Both the position numbers and the translations under genes were made by a program. Below, piece by piece: positions 1 through 11,723 of a stretch of 64,000 bases of DNA (position 1 is its first letter; each line of letters begins with the position of its first letter). The DNA lies in assembly GCA_026413225.1 (NCBI GenBank), contig CM048555.1:78747785-78811784 (forward strand), read 5' to 3'. Below the pieces are notes generated by a model. It searched no databases and was not told where the DNA came from. It saw nothing but the letters and a program-made list of their open reading frames with translations. Source of the stretch: Otis tarda (lineage: Eukaryota; Chordata; Aves; Otidiformes; Otididae).

Positions 1-9
1 ATAAAATAC

Positions 10-812
10 AATATTATGTTATCTGTTCCCGTTTTAAAGACCTTGAATATCATCCATTGCATTACTTCCTTGAGAAATCTATTTCAATGCTCCACTAGTC
101 TTACTATGAGAAAGCTTTTTCTGATATCTTTCTGGAATTTAAGTCCATTGTTTCTCATCCTATCCACTACAGGCACGGAGAACAAATTTCTCCCATTCCC
201 TCTTCATGCGTTTGAGAGCTGTTACATTCCACTTCTGTCATCTTTCGTTAGAATAGCTCAAATTTGCCCAATTTTTCACAGAGGGTCATGTTTTCTAGAC
301 TTCTGATCCTTGTTATTGCTCTTATCTAGACTCCTTGGTTCAAATCTTTCCTGAAGCATCGTGCTTACGCTGGATATCATATTGCATCTTACTTGACCAG
401 CACAGTCCTCCCAGTGCAGTAAAGCGTGGGATAATTATTTTTCAGGAAGATATATTTCTGTTCTACAGCCAAATTTAGTGTGTGCTTGTTTAGTAAATCA
501 CGACACTCTTGACATGCTCAGCTATGATCCGCTACCATTCCTTAGCTCTTCTAGTGTGGCAGATCACTGATACGTACTTACACAGTTAATTATGCCTGGC
601 CAAGTGCAGAGCTTTCTAATTGCTAGTACTGAATTACATTCTATATTTTCAGATTATCATTTGCAATTTGCCAAAGTTATGTTGACTCCTAATTCTGTCT
701 ACCAGCATGCTTACAGCCTCCACTCTAGCTTCATGTTCTCTGCAAAGGTAGCAGGTATCTCTCCATTCCATCATCTGGACCATTAGCTAAAATACTGAAA
801 AAATTAAAACAC
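10..812 (-). mobile_element. Ancient CR1/L3-like LINE fragment (degenerate)
   Basis: The reverse complement resembles the conserved reverse-transcriptase part of old amniote CR1/L3 LINEs. The best pieces lie around 130-330 (the end of the RT domain, with a degraded counterpart of the 'lead motor' stretch seen as SLEKRR in younger copies), 470-570, and 600-780, which matches the block upstream that in old CR1s reads roughly as 'cttgcagatgacacaaa' on the coding strand. Indels and in-frame stops are frequent, so it is a dead relic. It is far more diverged than the other copies here and lacks the ATTCTATG tail within the window. The ends are approximate, and the open frame at 16-306 on the plus strand is antisense to it and not a gene. 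Confidence 0.7.
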
Positions 813-1165
813 CATTCAGTTGAGTCATCTATATTGTCAATGAAATCTGGTGGTAAATCACATTTCACAGCAGTTTCACCTAAACCATAGCTTCCTCCAG
901 AGAATGCCATTTCAGGCAGTATTAAAAGTCTTAATGAAGTAAAGATACATCACCAAGTTCTCCTTAGTCAAGTCTAGTTCCTGTTAGAGCAGGTCATTGG
1001 AAGAACCCACAATTCCTGCACCCTTGTAGAAACCGAACAAAAAGCATTGCTGACTACTAGCTGAGACTCAAATCACTCCCTCCAAAAAAGATGCAGTGGG
1101 ACTGGAACAAAAAAAATGAGGAAGAAGAATGACCAGAGCGAGCAAATCTTTCTCCCTGCACACAC

Positions 1166-1692
1166 ACCTTCATGAGACCCCAGCTGCAGTAGTGTGTCCA
1201 GCTCTGGAGCCCCCAACATAAGAAGAGCATAGACCTACTGGAGCAAGTCCAGGGGAGGCCATGAAGATGATAAGAAGGCCGGAGCACCTCTCCTGTGAGG
1301 ACAGGCTGAGAGAGCTGGGGCTGTTCAGCCTGGAGAAGAGGAGGCTCTGGGGAGACCTTACAACAGCCTTCCAGTGCCTAAAGGGGGCTTATAGGAAAGA
1401 TGGGAAGAAACTCTTGACCAAAGCCTGTTGTGATAGGATGAGGGGTAATGGTTTTAAAATAGGAGGCAGATACAGACTAGAGATAAGGAAAAAAAATTAT
1501 AATGAGAGTGGTGGAACACTGGCACAGGTTACCCAGAGAGGTGGTGGATGCCCCATCCCTGGAAACATTCAAGGCCAGGTTGGCCGGGGCTCTGAGCAAC
1601 CTGATCTGGTTGGAGATGTCCCTGCTCCTTGCAGGGGGGTTGGACTGGATGGGCTTTAAAAGGTCCCTTCTAACCCTAACCATTCTACAATA
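1166..1692 (+). mobile_element. CR1 LINE, 5'-truncated
   Basis: This carries the last part of CR1 ORF2 (the region after the RT core) and the 3' UTR. The frame at 1261-1659 starts with the diagnostic [24 protein letters not shown] block (here split by the residue limit: [12 protein letters not shown] then [12 protein letters not shown]) and then shifts. It ends in the usual 'ggttggactggatgggctt...ggtccctt' 3' UTR and a decayed tail at 1680-1692. The 5' truncation, a frameshift near 1500 and the decayed tail mark it as inactive. The minus-strand frames at 1057-1287 and 1477-1683 are antisense shadows. Confidence 0.93.
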
Positions 1693-3008
1693 CCTGTAAA
1701 ATCCTCATGAACTCTGCGTTCTTCTCCCTCCTCTCTGCCCCCAAGTCTGAGGCTCAGAAAGTCTTGGCTCCTGCAAGTCGGTTGTTCAAAGACAGTACTC
1801 TCTACACATTTACTGAGCCTTACATTCTCCTGTAACTATCTGCTGTTGGACACTGATGAAGACAGAAGATATGGCAAATCACAGCTCAGCCCGACAGCCC
1901 TCGCAAGCATCAGATGCTTCTCAAAGCATCTGTCTTCGAGACTTTTTGCTGGTTATTAATAGGACTTTGCATCTGAAAGGGGCTGTCTGGACATGGCAGC
2001 TATCTCTCAGCACTGATATTTCCTGTGTCAACACATAATAATGTTAGGAGGTTTGAGGAAAATTTCAATAGAAGCAATTAGATCTTTTTGCCACCTAAAA
2101 ATTATTCCTTGGGTATGCGAGTACTAAAAAACATATTCAATCCCACCTGAAAAAATCTGTTTAAAAATTGCCTACCAACTGATCATCCAACTCCACTGAC
2201 TCGTTAACAAATGGCAATGGATCTGCCCAGGTCTACTCTTACGTTTAATAGTGACGAAAGCAAAGACAGGTTAGAGGAGCTGAATGAGGAAAGAAAACAT
2301 TACTCATATGTGCAGTGGCAGGATATGGCAACAAACACCTCATCTGCAGCATCATGTTTTAATTACCTTTTATGCAATCTCTGCATAGTTATGGACACAC
2401 TGTATAATTTCTATTCTAACATCTAGAAAAGCACAATTTTAAAGCTCGAATAACCATTTTAGTAAAATACATAGTTAAAAAAAGACTTCTAACTATAATG
2501 CTAGTCCTTCACGAAAACAAGCACTTCAATTTACTCAGTTTGAACAACTTGACTTTACATTTATTTGTAGGAATCAATTTCTGAAAGCATACATGATTTA
2601 AAATAACTCTAGGGATACCTAGAGAACCTACATGACAAAACTTTTATCAGCCTTCATTTTTAAAATTATTTTTATTTTATATGAAATTTACTGTCAGATG
2701 TTAATAACAAAGCTAATGTCAATCCTTCAAACGTTGACACACAACTATAAAAAGAATTAAGATTGTATCACTTAAGAAAAATGTCTGTTTATTTACAGGT
2801 ACCAAAAAAAAAAAACTCAACCCAGGCCAGACCTTTTGATTTCCACTGTCACAAGCTAAAAGGAATTGGATTCTTTAAAGAAGAAAAAAAAAAAAACAAA
2901 AAAAAACCAACCCTGGCACAAGAACTAAAATTAATCAGGTGACAAAGTTACAGTTCTTATCAGGAAGCCAAGGAAATACCTGTAGTCAAAAAGGCACTTA
3001 AGTATATA

Positions 3009-3045
3009 CTTAGCATTAAACTACTACTACTACTTAGCATTAAAC
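3009..3045 (+). repeat. 13-bp direct duplication around an (ACT)n run
   Basis: The 13-mer cttagcattaaac occurs at about 3009-3021 and again at about 3033-3045, separated by four to five ACT units. This looks like replication slippage at a small trinucleotide microsatellite. Confidence 0.75.
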
Positions 3046-3289
3046 AACTACTTAACAAGAGTTTCAATTGTTTTCATAAATCAAGTGAATAAGAACAAAC
3101 CAGCACATTGCACACAGTAAATCCCAGAGCCATGCAACAGAACGCCAAGAAACCATGTTGTAAATGAGAAAGATAGCTTCTTCATCACAACATTTCTAAC
3201 AATACAAACTTGTAAGAACTATAAAGTAGAAATTTGAATTAGTCTCAGCTCATAAACAACTAGGTAGTAAGTGTTAGACTTGAGACAAT

Positions 3290-3501
3290 CTACTGCTGAT
3301 AGTGTGTTTTCAAGTGTTTATAAATTTCCATGAAATTCTGTCTTCCCTCTTGCTCCAGTTTCCCACTCTGCATGTACATGTCACACTTCATGTTTGTGAA
3401 TAAGATCATCAACACTGGTTTTACCATTTCCAGACCAATATTATTCAAAACATGTATTTTGCCAGTGTCCTCCAGCCCTTTTGTTAAGACCACCCAGTGT
3501 C
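3290..3501 (-). CDS. Exon-like or pseudogene-like segment, product unknown
   Basis: The minus strand holds an open frame of about 70 codons ending at a stop (3290-3292). It has a balanced residue composition and no low complexity, with internal pieces such as GKIHVLNNIGLEMVKPVLM and a charged end KLEQEGRQNFMEIYKHLK. An AG dinucleotide just upstream (3502-3503) could be an acceptor. The adjacent upstream frame (to 3629) is also open, and a one-base change in the AAAA run near 3483 would join the two, as in a frameshifted retrocopy. I do not recognise the protein. It could be a last exon, a processed pseudogene, or chance. Confidence 0.18.
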
Positions 3502-4031
3502 CTCATCTCTTGCATTGTAGATGTACAATTTATGAAGGCACAAAGGAAGACGAAGTTGCCCGAGAAGAACGTGGGGATGCCTGGTTTTGCTTTCACTGCC
3601 ACGCTGAAAATTTTCTGAAACACGGCCAAGTGATTTCTGCACCTCCCTACTGTGGAAGTCTCAAAATGAACAATCAGCAGGAAAAATTCAAAAGCTCACA
3701 GGACCTTTTCCTAACTTCTCAGTTTTTCATCCATACTTAAAAAAAATAAAAATTTCACACTCCAATATCAAACTACAAGAAACCATTGCTTTAAGTAATG
3801 CAGATCTTAAATCAGCATGTTTTTACAAATCAGTAATAACAATGTAATGCCTGCAAAGTATTCTGATTTTGGATTAGCTGATAAACTTTGGCCAAAAAGA
3901 ATGTATAACTGTATCCCATAGCTGAGTAACCATTCCAGAAAAAAAAAAAAAAGAAAAAAAAAAAGAAATGCTAGTAAAAGCCTATGGAACAAACACCAAT
4001 GTTTTTCAGGAATTTTATTTCAAAGTGTATT

Positions 4032-4437
4032 GAATCATAGAATCATAGAATGGTTAGAGTTGGAAGGGACCTTCAAAGGTCATCTAGTCCAACCCCCCTG
4101 CAAGAGCAGGGACATCCCTGACTAGATCAGGTTGCTCAGAGCCTCATCCAGCCTGGCCTTGAACATTTCCAGGGATGGGGCATCCACCACCTCTCTGGGC
4201 AACCTGTTCCAGTGCTCTACAACTCTCATTGTAAAAAATTTTTTTCTAATATCCAATCTAAACCTACCTCCTTCTAATTTAAACCCATTACCCCTTGTCC
4301 TATCACAACAGGCCCTACTGAACAGCCTCTCCCCATCTTTCCTGTAGGCCCCCTTGAGGTATTGGAAGACCGCTATCAGATCTCCCCGGAGCCTCCTCTT
4401 CTCCAGGCTGAACAGCCCCAACTCTCTCAGCCTGTCA
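4032..4437 (-). mobile_element. CR1 LINE, 5'-truncated, young subfamily
   Basis: In plus-strand reading it begins with the tail (three copies of the aatcatag unit) and runs back through the 3' UTR into the ORF2 C-terminus. The minus frame at 4122-4421 (99 aa) is uninterrupted and reads [20 protein letters not shown] and later [20 protein letters not shown]. Subfamily markers such as 'catctagtccaac' and 'ctgactagatcagg' are shared with the copies at 54.3 and 57.7 kb. Divergence from those copies is low, so this is one of the later insertions in the window. Confidence 0.96.
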
Positions 4438-4478
4438 GTATAACATCAGCGCAGTATTGGTATAACATCAGCGCAGTA
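4438..4478 (+). repeat. 19-bp exact tandem duplication (period 22) at a CR1 5' junction
   Basis: The 19-mer gtataacatcagcgcagta occupies 4438-4456 and is repeated exactly at 4460-4478 with ttg between. The first copy abuts the truncated 5' end of the minus-strand CR1 at 4437. A filler duplication made during LINE integration or its repair is a reasonable explanation. Confidence 0.85.
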
Positions 4479-7400
4479 CCACAGCACCTCAAAACAGACC
4501 TCACAAAACAGCAATTTCTCTTTTGAGCTCAAAAAAATTCAAATTGCCTATGGCATTCTCAAAACACTTAGGGTTTTCGTTAGGTTTTTTCCTGCTTTCA
4601 AGAAGCCAGAAAACTGTTCATCTGTCTCATCTAGGATTTTTTTTTTTTCCCTTCAGACATTTAGAAAGCAAGGTGAAAGCAGGTCAGATTTTCATTATAA
4701 CTAGACGGTGCTAGTCTTTTATACAAGTCTGGTAAGAGACTCAGGGACAGCTTTATCATTCCTAAATTTACCTTGGGAGGATGAGTCTTAAAGTACTTTA
4801 TTTCGGATGAAGTCTTCAGAATAAGTAACACGAGACTGTTCTGTGAGCACCTGTTCTACAAACATTTTAGTCATGTTTTGTTTTCCCATGTCCGCATCAC
4901 TTGCTTGCCAGTACAACCAATCCACATCCCTCCAGATGCAGATGGGCTGACCAACTCGCTACTGCTCGCATGGGAATTGATCAGCTGGTTTATGATTCCC
5001 TGCGCAGAATGACTTGTAAAAATAAAGTATATGTTAAATGAATAAACATGATACAGCAAACTGAAATACCTGATAAATAATGAACTGTCATACGCACTTC
5101 ATCTCCAAATAGAACTGATTTTAGAATATAAACTGTGCTGGGGAATACAACATAATATAAGGTCTAACATAGGGGAAAAAAACATACAAAACTTATTTTC
5201 CAAATTAATTTAGGACCAGAACCAAACGACCTGATGAAGTAAAAGTTTTCTTTTTCCTCTTTCCTTTTTTTTTTATTTTTTTAATTTATGAAGGGGATGA
5301 CAATGACGGATGACAAAAAGGCCTCCTATAAAAGGAAAAATACTTGAGTAATGTGTGACTCTTGCCATAAAAGTAATTGAATATTCAGGGCTAAGGTGGT
5401 TAATCAGAATTGATCAATATGGTCAACAGAACATGTTGACTTGATCAATATGGAAAATGTAATGTAAATTGCTAGTATTTTTTCATATATGCACTTTATA
5501 TCTTTACTAAACCAAGAATCTATTAAACCTAGGTCTCTACTAAGTCTCAGAAACATTTGAAATAGAGATTTAGTTACTTAAAAGACATGCCAAACAATAA
5601 TAAAACTCAATTAAAAAGCCTCTGATCATGTTATTTATGTAAAGTTTTTCAATATCTTGTATGAGATTTACTAAATTAAGACTGCAGTAAATAAATTTAC
5701 AAGGACAAGCAACATCATAAAAACTCATGAAAAGGAAAAATGAGTTATGCAGTAGTATAAAATGTAATTATAAATGTTAATAAAGGATTTATGAATATCA
5801 AGTTGCCCACATACCCTCAGTGGACAAAAATGGAACTTAATTAATCTAATATAAGGCACATCTTGATGAAACAATTAGCTTTTTGATAGTTCCACCCTAC
5901 ATAAATGGAAATGCAGGAATCTAGCATAAGTTTCGCTGTTGGACTTGTGTGAAATAAGATTCTGATTGCACATATTCATTTTCTGGCTAAACAAGGTTTT
6001 TGCAGTGTTCAGATAGCACATTGACAAATATATCATCTCATAGAGAGTGTGCACAGTGACGGTATCACATACCTGCAGAGCAAACAATATAACCTCAAAT
6101 TATACGTCATAAAAGCTTGCAGCAACCACCAACAAGGAAATCAGTGAAGATAATGGCCTACACAGTACTGGGTAGTGTGATGGAGGAAAGGAATATAATA
6201 AAAAAAGGATATATTACATTTTAAAATATATCTTCTTAATATGCGGCCTTTGAAGCCTCAGCCTTCTGATGGCCACATCCATGAAAGACATACACGTGTT
6301 AGAAGAGCACTTGACTCACTGCAACTGAGTTGGCTCATTAAAAAAAAAAGTATACACTACCTAAGTATTTCCCAGCAGTTTAATTGAAAATTTGTAATTA
6401 AATTTGGAGTTCAGACTGACAAGCATACAGAACATCCGTAGCATGACTGATTTTCCAATGAACGAATGAGATTTTTTTAAATGAGACTTAGGAAACTCAA
6501 TATATAACCAACTGATTAATTCAAATCCAATATCCTGTTAACCTAAAATAATTATCTCTAAAACAGGAAATTCTAAACCAAAAATTGCAACCCTGCTGAT
6601 TCTTGTTCGTTTCTGTAATAAAACCTCACTAGACCAAAAGCAGTGTCAGAGCGAAGAGCAAAGAAGTATCTAGGAATCAGATGTTGCCATGGGAGCATTA
6701 AGAAACTACTGACACACAGGCTGTAAAAGCAAGGACCTACTAAGAGTTTAGCAGAGATAAAACATGGTCCCACAGAGCGTGGCCTGAAGATAAGCACAAG
6801 AATTTCTGGGTTTAAAAGAGTAGCAATGATTTTAAAGAAATTTTTTAAGAATCTAGAGGAGCCAGATATTATAACCAGGAAGAATAGGGAGGAAGAAAAA
6901 AAGAGAAGAAATTATCATAGAATAATAGAAGGAGAGAAGGAGAATAATATTTGAAGGAGTAGACAGAAACGATCTGGTCAAATAGGAATAGTAAGACAAT
7001 TCTGCATAAAATTACTATGGGAAGCTAAAAACTGAAATTAAACTTCTAGAACCATCACCTCCAAAGTTCTAAAACTGCTTCTCTTTACAAAATTTCCACT
7101 CCATAAAGAATGAGAGCTTAAATATTTTCAGTAGTTTGCCTTCCAGTTCAAAAGTATTTAACTACACTTTCTTCACATGCAATTCATGAGTTTTATTGGT
7201 ATTTTGGCACAGAATGGTGCCTGGGGACAAAACGAAGTAATTGGCAAAAGGAAAGGTTTTGAGGGGAGGCCAGGAGGACAAGGAGATGAGAGGACTACAT
7301 TATATAAACGTAAAGATCCTTTGGCTTCCATGTCATGGCTTAGCATTTGGTATCAAGTCCAGTGAAAGCTCCAAGCTGTAGGAGTAGTAATTATCTGCAG

Positions 7401-8607
7401 TAGCAGATAATTATTTCATGCCAAGGTTTTGTCCTCTGTAGGAGCTCTGCAGTTGCGTGTGATTCTAATATGGGACAGAGAAATACTCTGTAAAACGATG
7501 ACTTCTCTGCTATCAGAATACACACATCTGAGAAGCACAAAGGTTTTTGCATTTTTTTTAAAGCATTTTAGCAAGCCAAATGCTTCTTCAAAATTAAGAT
7601 TTTAGAAAAAAATACTACTCAAAACTGAGAGAGTTTGATTGTTTTTCTAAGGATGCTCAAAAAACATACTGTGGGCATGACCATTGGCTATTCTAGTGCC
7701 CTCTCTTTACATTGCTTTACGTTGGCTGAGTCGTAAGCTCACTTGGATGCAACTGTGGCATGTACCCACTAATAAGTTACTCAACACTATGCAAAATTTT
7801 AGAACAGAAATAAAAGGTAACGTGCCAGAGAACAGTAGTCCAGATAAAAGTGCAAGTGCTGCAGTCACTGAAGTCCTTGGACTCAAGTTGCAGGACTGTA
7901 GTGAATAAGGAATTAAGGGAGTAACATGCGAACAGTGCATTAGCATGTGCCTTCTTCAGCTGATGATTTTTAGATACACAAGACCAAAAAGCTCTCTTGG
8001 CCAGCACTCAGGCCATGCCACTCATAGAAACTTGTACTCCGATTCCTCACAGGAGTAATGATCCCCTTTCCAAAAGGGTTAAGTGCCAAATTATTGACTA
8101 CTTAATAGGACTTCTATGGGCATCTGCTAACAAGAGTATTGACAGAGACATTGCAGATCACAGATCACACATTGCCTTGGTACAATCGGTGGTGGCTTAT
8201 ATCCACTTCCCCAGAGAGAAAAACATCCGTCTTGTTTCCCTCACTTCCCAGCAGACTCGGAGGAAAGGCTGCTGACAGAAGACCTCTGAAGGATGCATCC
8301 TGCTTCAAGGCAAATCAGCGTTAGGAGCATCACTGTTCACTGTTAATGAACAGGGAAGCATCATGTAAGCATCTTAATTTATTCTGACTAAGCTTCTGAC
8401 ATAATTGTTTTAGAATTTCTCTACTGACAAAAATATGTATAAAAATACACCATTCTAACTATTTGATTACACATAAAACTCACAGTAAAAACTGATACTC
8501 TGGGTTCCCTATCTCATTTCTATGAGAGGTGTAATATAAATGATATCTAAATGTTTAGTGTCCTTGTTGGCTCAGGCAGCTTAAAAAGCTATTTCTGAGT
8601 TGTAAAA

Positions 8608-8720
8608 GCAAAAAAAAAAAAAAAAAAAAAAGAAAAGAAAAAAACCAAACACCACAAACTCAAACAAAAAAACCACCACGAAAACACACAAAACAAACTA
8701 AAGAAAGAAAGAAAAAAAAA
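8608..8720 (+). repeat. A-rich low-complexity tract
   Basis: An uninterrupted A-run of more than 20 bases is followed by AAAC-, AAAG- and CCAC-containing A-rich sequence. It might be the remains of a retroposon poly(A) tail, but no retroposon body is recognised on its 5' side. Confidence 0.7.
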
Positions 8721-10545
8721 AATCCCACACAGAAAAACCACAACCAGAAAAGGCAAAATCCTTCACATTAATTGAAGATACTCTCCTAAGTCTAAAGAGA
8801 AAATTGCAGGGTCAATCACTTGAAAAGAGAACACAATCTTTTAACTTGATTATAGCAATTTTACTCTTGAACATTTTTACTTCAGTGAAAAAGACTGAGA
8901 GGTGTGAAGAACATAAGCATTACTAAGTTCTCATTAAAAATGTATAAAATATTGTGCAGTGACTACTACATTGAGCTCAAAATTTCAGTCTTCACTTTCA
9001 AAGTGCTTAGGAACTTTTGTTCAGTAAAATTTAAACACCCACAAAAGCTCTAGGATTATGATATGATTGCAATAATAATTTCCACTCCTGTAGTTCATCT
9101 ACTGCAAGAAGAAAGTCAATTTTTATAAGAGACGAAAGACCCTAAAGACCAGTACAACTCCTGCAAGTTTGTTAGCATTGCAAAGTACTCACATCATCTT
9201 TTTTCTTTAACAAAAATCTCTCACTACTTTCTGGATAATATTCAAAACAAATTAAAATATGAATAAAGAGAAGCATTCACAATATGCCCTTTGAGAGAGA
9301 AAAAGAAATAGCTTTGAGTTGCATCAGTCCATTCTGTAATTATGCTGCAGATACGTATCTACCAACAAAGTCAACAGGCACTAAAGGAAACATGTATAAC
9401 TTCAGTCATTCTGCCCAAAGAATTTCTAGTATTTCTGTAACAGGTTATATTAATAACAAAAGTGTGACCCGCCATGTTAGCAGGCATGCATACTTCAAAA
9501 ACAGGTCTGGCCTTTTCCATTTCAAGTAATGGCCCAAACTAACGCTGGCTAAGGAATGATGATAATGTACAGTTGATAAAGTGCTGAGGCTCCTAATTTT
9601 ACCTTGACTGAGAACAGAACACCAAATTTTCACTCTCAATGATATGGCACTGCAGCTTTCTACCAAGCTTTGCCGGATGTGATGAACTTAAGAAAATCTG
9701 ACATAGGCAACCAAGCTGGAAACAGGAAAGTCGCTAACAAAGATATCGAAAGTCTCTAACAATGGAATACCAACCAACATATGAAAACAGAATATAACAT
9801 TCCTAATTCCTCCTCACTTGTTCAAGCAAGCTAGCAAGGAAGTAGAAACTTCTGTCTCTTCTTTCTCATGTACATCTGCTGCATGAAAAAGCGGATATAT
9901 GCAGCTCACAGCCTAGACTTTCTTGTTCTATGTCCAAATACAGACACAAATTCTATTTCCTGAATTTTTGACACTTGCAACAATGCAATTAAAAATATGC
10001 TGTGAATGAGAAGGCATGTCTGCATTCATTTCTGGTTGGAAATAAATGATGTAACCCAGATACACCCAATGGCTAGGATGCCATTGAATTGAGAAACTCC
10101 CAAATAAAGATATCGATTTGAGAGTGAACTTATTCTTCATATAAGCGGGTCAAAGAAAGCTTATTTTACAGGGCATGGACCACACTATAGAATGAACTAA
10201 CCAATCATGATCAGTACTACACCAAGAACACACCTGCACATTTTCAGTTACTCCAGTAAATACTTCAGTTATGTTAGACAGGAACTTCTCAAATAAAACC
10301 CATTTGCTTCTATATAAAGGACAAAAAACACTACCACAAACTTTTTAAATCCATCACATTCCAATGGTCAACAATATCATATATATTTCATGTATTTGAA
10401 AGCACTGAGTCCCTCAGTTTAAAAAGAAATTAAAAATTTAAGTAAATTTAAGTATTATAGGTTCATGGAAGCATTCAAGGATCTCTTATAGGAAGGAAGC
10501 AGATTAAAATAATATGGACTGAGTAGAAGACAAGAAGGAAAAAAT

Positions 10546-10597
10546 AAATTATATATATTCACATATATATGTTTGGACATACATATATATATGTAAT
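10546..10597. repeat. AT-dinucleotide repeat with self-complementary blocks
   Basis: Interrupted TA/AT runs include acatatatatgt-type blocks that are perfect palindromes. This is a probable microsatellite that could form cruciforms. Confidence 0.7.
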
Positions 10598-11438
10598 GCC
10601 TTATTTTCCTCAAAATTTTTGAGCCAACTGCTTCATTAGAAAAGTGAAAAAACTATGTGGCAATTAAAGTATTTCAAGCAGAGTAGTAAAAGCTTAATCG
10701 TTCTGCACCAGAGTGTAGATATATGTAATTCATTGGGAAAAATTGAATAGCTTAATGCATATCCCCTGGAAACAACTCAATATTCAATAGCCATTCACTA
10801 CACCGCATTCATTATGCTTCTATATGAATACCTTCTAATAAAAGAACTTACTATTAGCATAAGTAGATACAATACATTTTCATTACCATAGTGCAAAATG
10901 AAATGAATCGGGAAAATTAATTCCTGCTGCAAATCTCACTTCTCCAAAATCCTTCTCTGAAAACTTGCAGTTTAACTGTTTGTACAAGCAGATAGGGTTT
11001 TAGAATGAGAAAGCAAACATGCCTAGCAACACGATGCTCACGAGCACAGGGTTAGCTTGTGATTTCCCAATTTGAAAGGCCAGTATATTGCTGTATACTC
11101 TAAGGATCATAAACTAACTTTGAAAAGTTGACTGACTTCCAATCCAATTGTTCGTTTGAGAAGATCCAGACTTCACGCAACAAGTGCTCCCTAGTAAATC
11201 AGAGAAAGTACACAAGTGAGTCTGTCAGGAAGACAAAGTCCAGAATTTGTCTCTTCCTTTCCAAATGCATGCTGGCAGGCAAGACAAAGTTTGTGGGGAA
11301 AAAGCAAACAAACAGAAAAATGAAACATGGACTGAATATGCTATACATTGTCAAGAGTTTTCAAGGTGGGACCAAAGGTGGAAAAGTCTTCACATGTTGG
11401 ATCAGATGATACAGGCCAACAGAAGCAGTTGAAAAAGT

Positions 11439-11723
11439 CATAGAATCATAGAATGGTTGAATTTGGAAGGGACCTTTAAAGCCCATCCAGTCCAACCCCC
11501 CTGCAAGGAGCAGGGACATCTCCAACCAGATCAGGTTGCTCAGAGCCTCATCCAAGCTGGCCTTGAATGTTTCCAGGGATGGGGCATCCATCACCTCTCT
11601 GGGCAACCTGTTCCAGGGTTACCCTCATTGTAAAAAATTTCTTCCTAATATCTAATCTAAATCTACCTCCCTCTATTTCGAAACCATTGCCCCTTGTCCT
11701 ATCACAACAGGCCCTACTGAAGG
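11439..11723 (-). mobile_element. CR1 LINE, short, internally altered
   Basis: The plus strand starts with catagaatcatagaatgg and reads back through the CR1 3' UTR ('ccatccagtccaaccccc', 'tccaaccagatcaggttgc') to the 'cctatcacaacaggccctac' block. It belongs to the older subfamily (AACCAGATCAGG rather than GACTAGATCAGG). The stretch that normally reads 'ccagtgttccaccaccctcagtg' has been shortened near 11612-11626. The frames at 11361-11606 (minus) and 11567-11752 (plus) are its sense and antisense shadows. Confidence 0.93.

Larger units (their letters stand above)
1693..4031. other. Unique AT-rich DNA, no gene recognised
   Basis: This stretch has A-runs at 2800-2920, a short duplicated segment at 3009-3045, and a 15-bp pyrimidine/purine imbalance near 3940-3965. 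The only segment that caught the eye as protein-like is the minus-strand frame at 3290-3501, described separately. No repeat family is recognised. Confidence 0.5.
4479..11438. other. Long unique AT-rich stretch, no gene recognised
   Basis: About 7 kb without a recognisable mobile element. It holds A/T runs (4625-4640, 5260-5285), the A-rich tract at 8608-8720 and palindromic AT repeats near 10.55 kb. Open frames of 60-80 codons (5875-6087 minus, 7684-7908 plus, 9284-9529 plus) show no recognised family and are at the length expected by chance. An exon-like 76-bp segment at 10234-10309 (minus) is listed among the findings. Confidence 0.5.

Noticed and set aside
16..306. 96-codon plus frame at the window start
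   Set aside because: Antisense to the ancient CR1/L3-like relic.
2243..2279. 37-bp minus segment with good acceptor and donor (also 1824-1852, 4772-4813, 9193-9230)
   Set aside because: So short that an open frame is expected by chance; phases do not connect to each other.
4871..4999. 43-codon minus frame after a cag acceptor
   Set aside because: Weak donor options, an equally plausible reading on the plus strand, and no recognised product.
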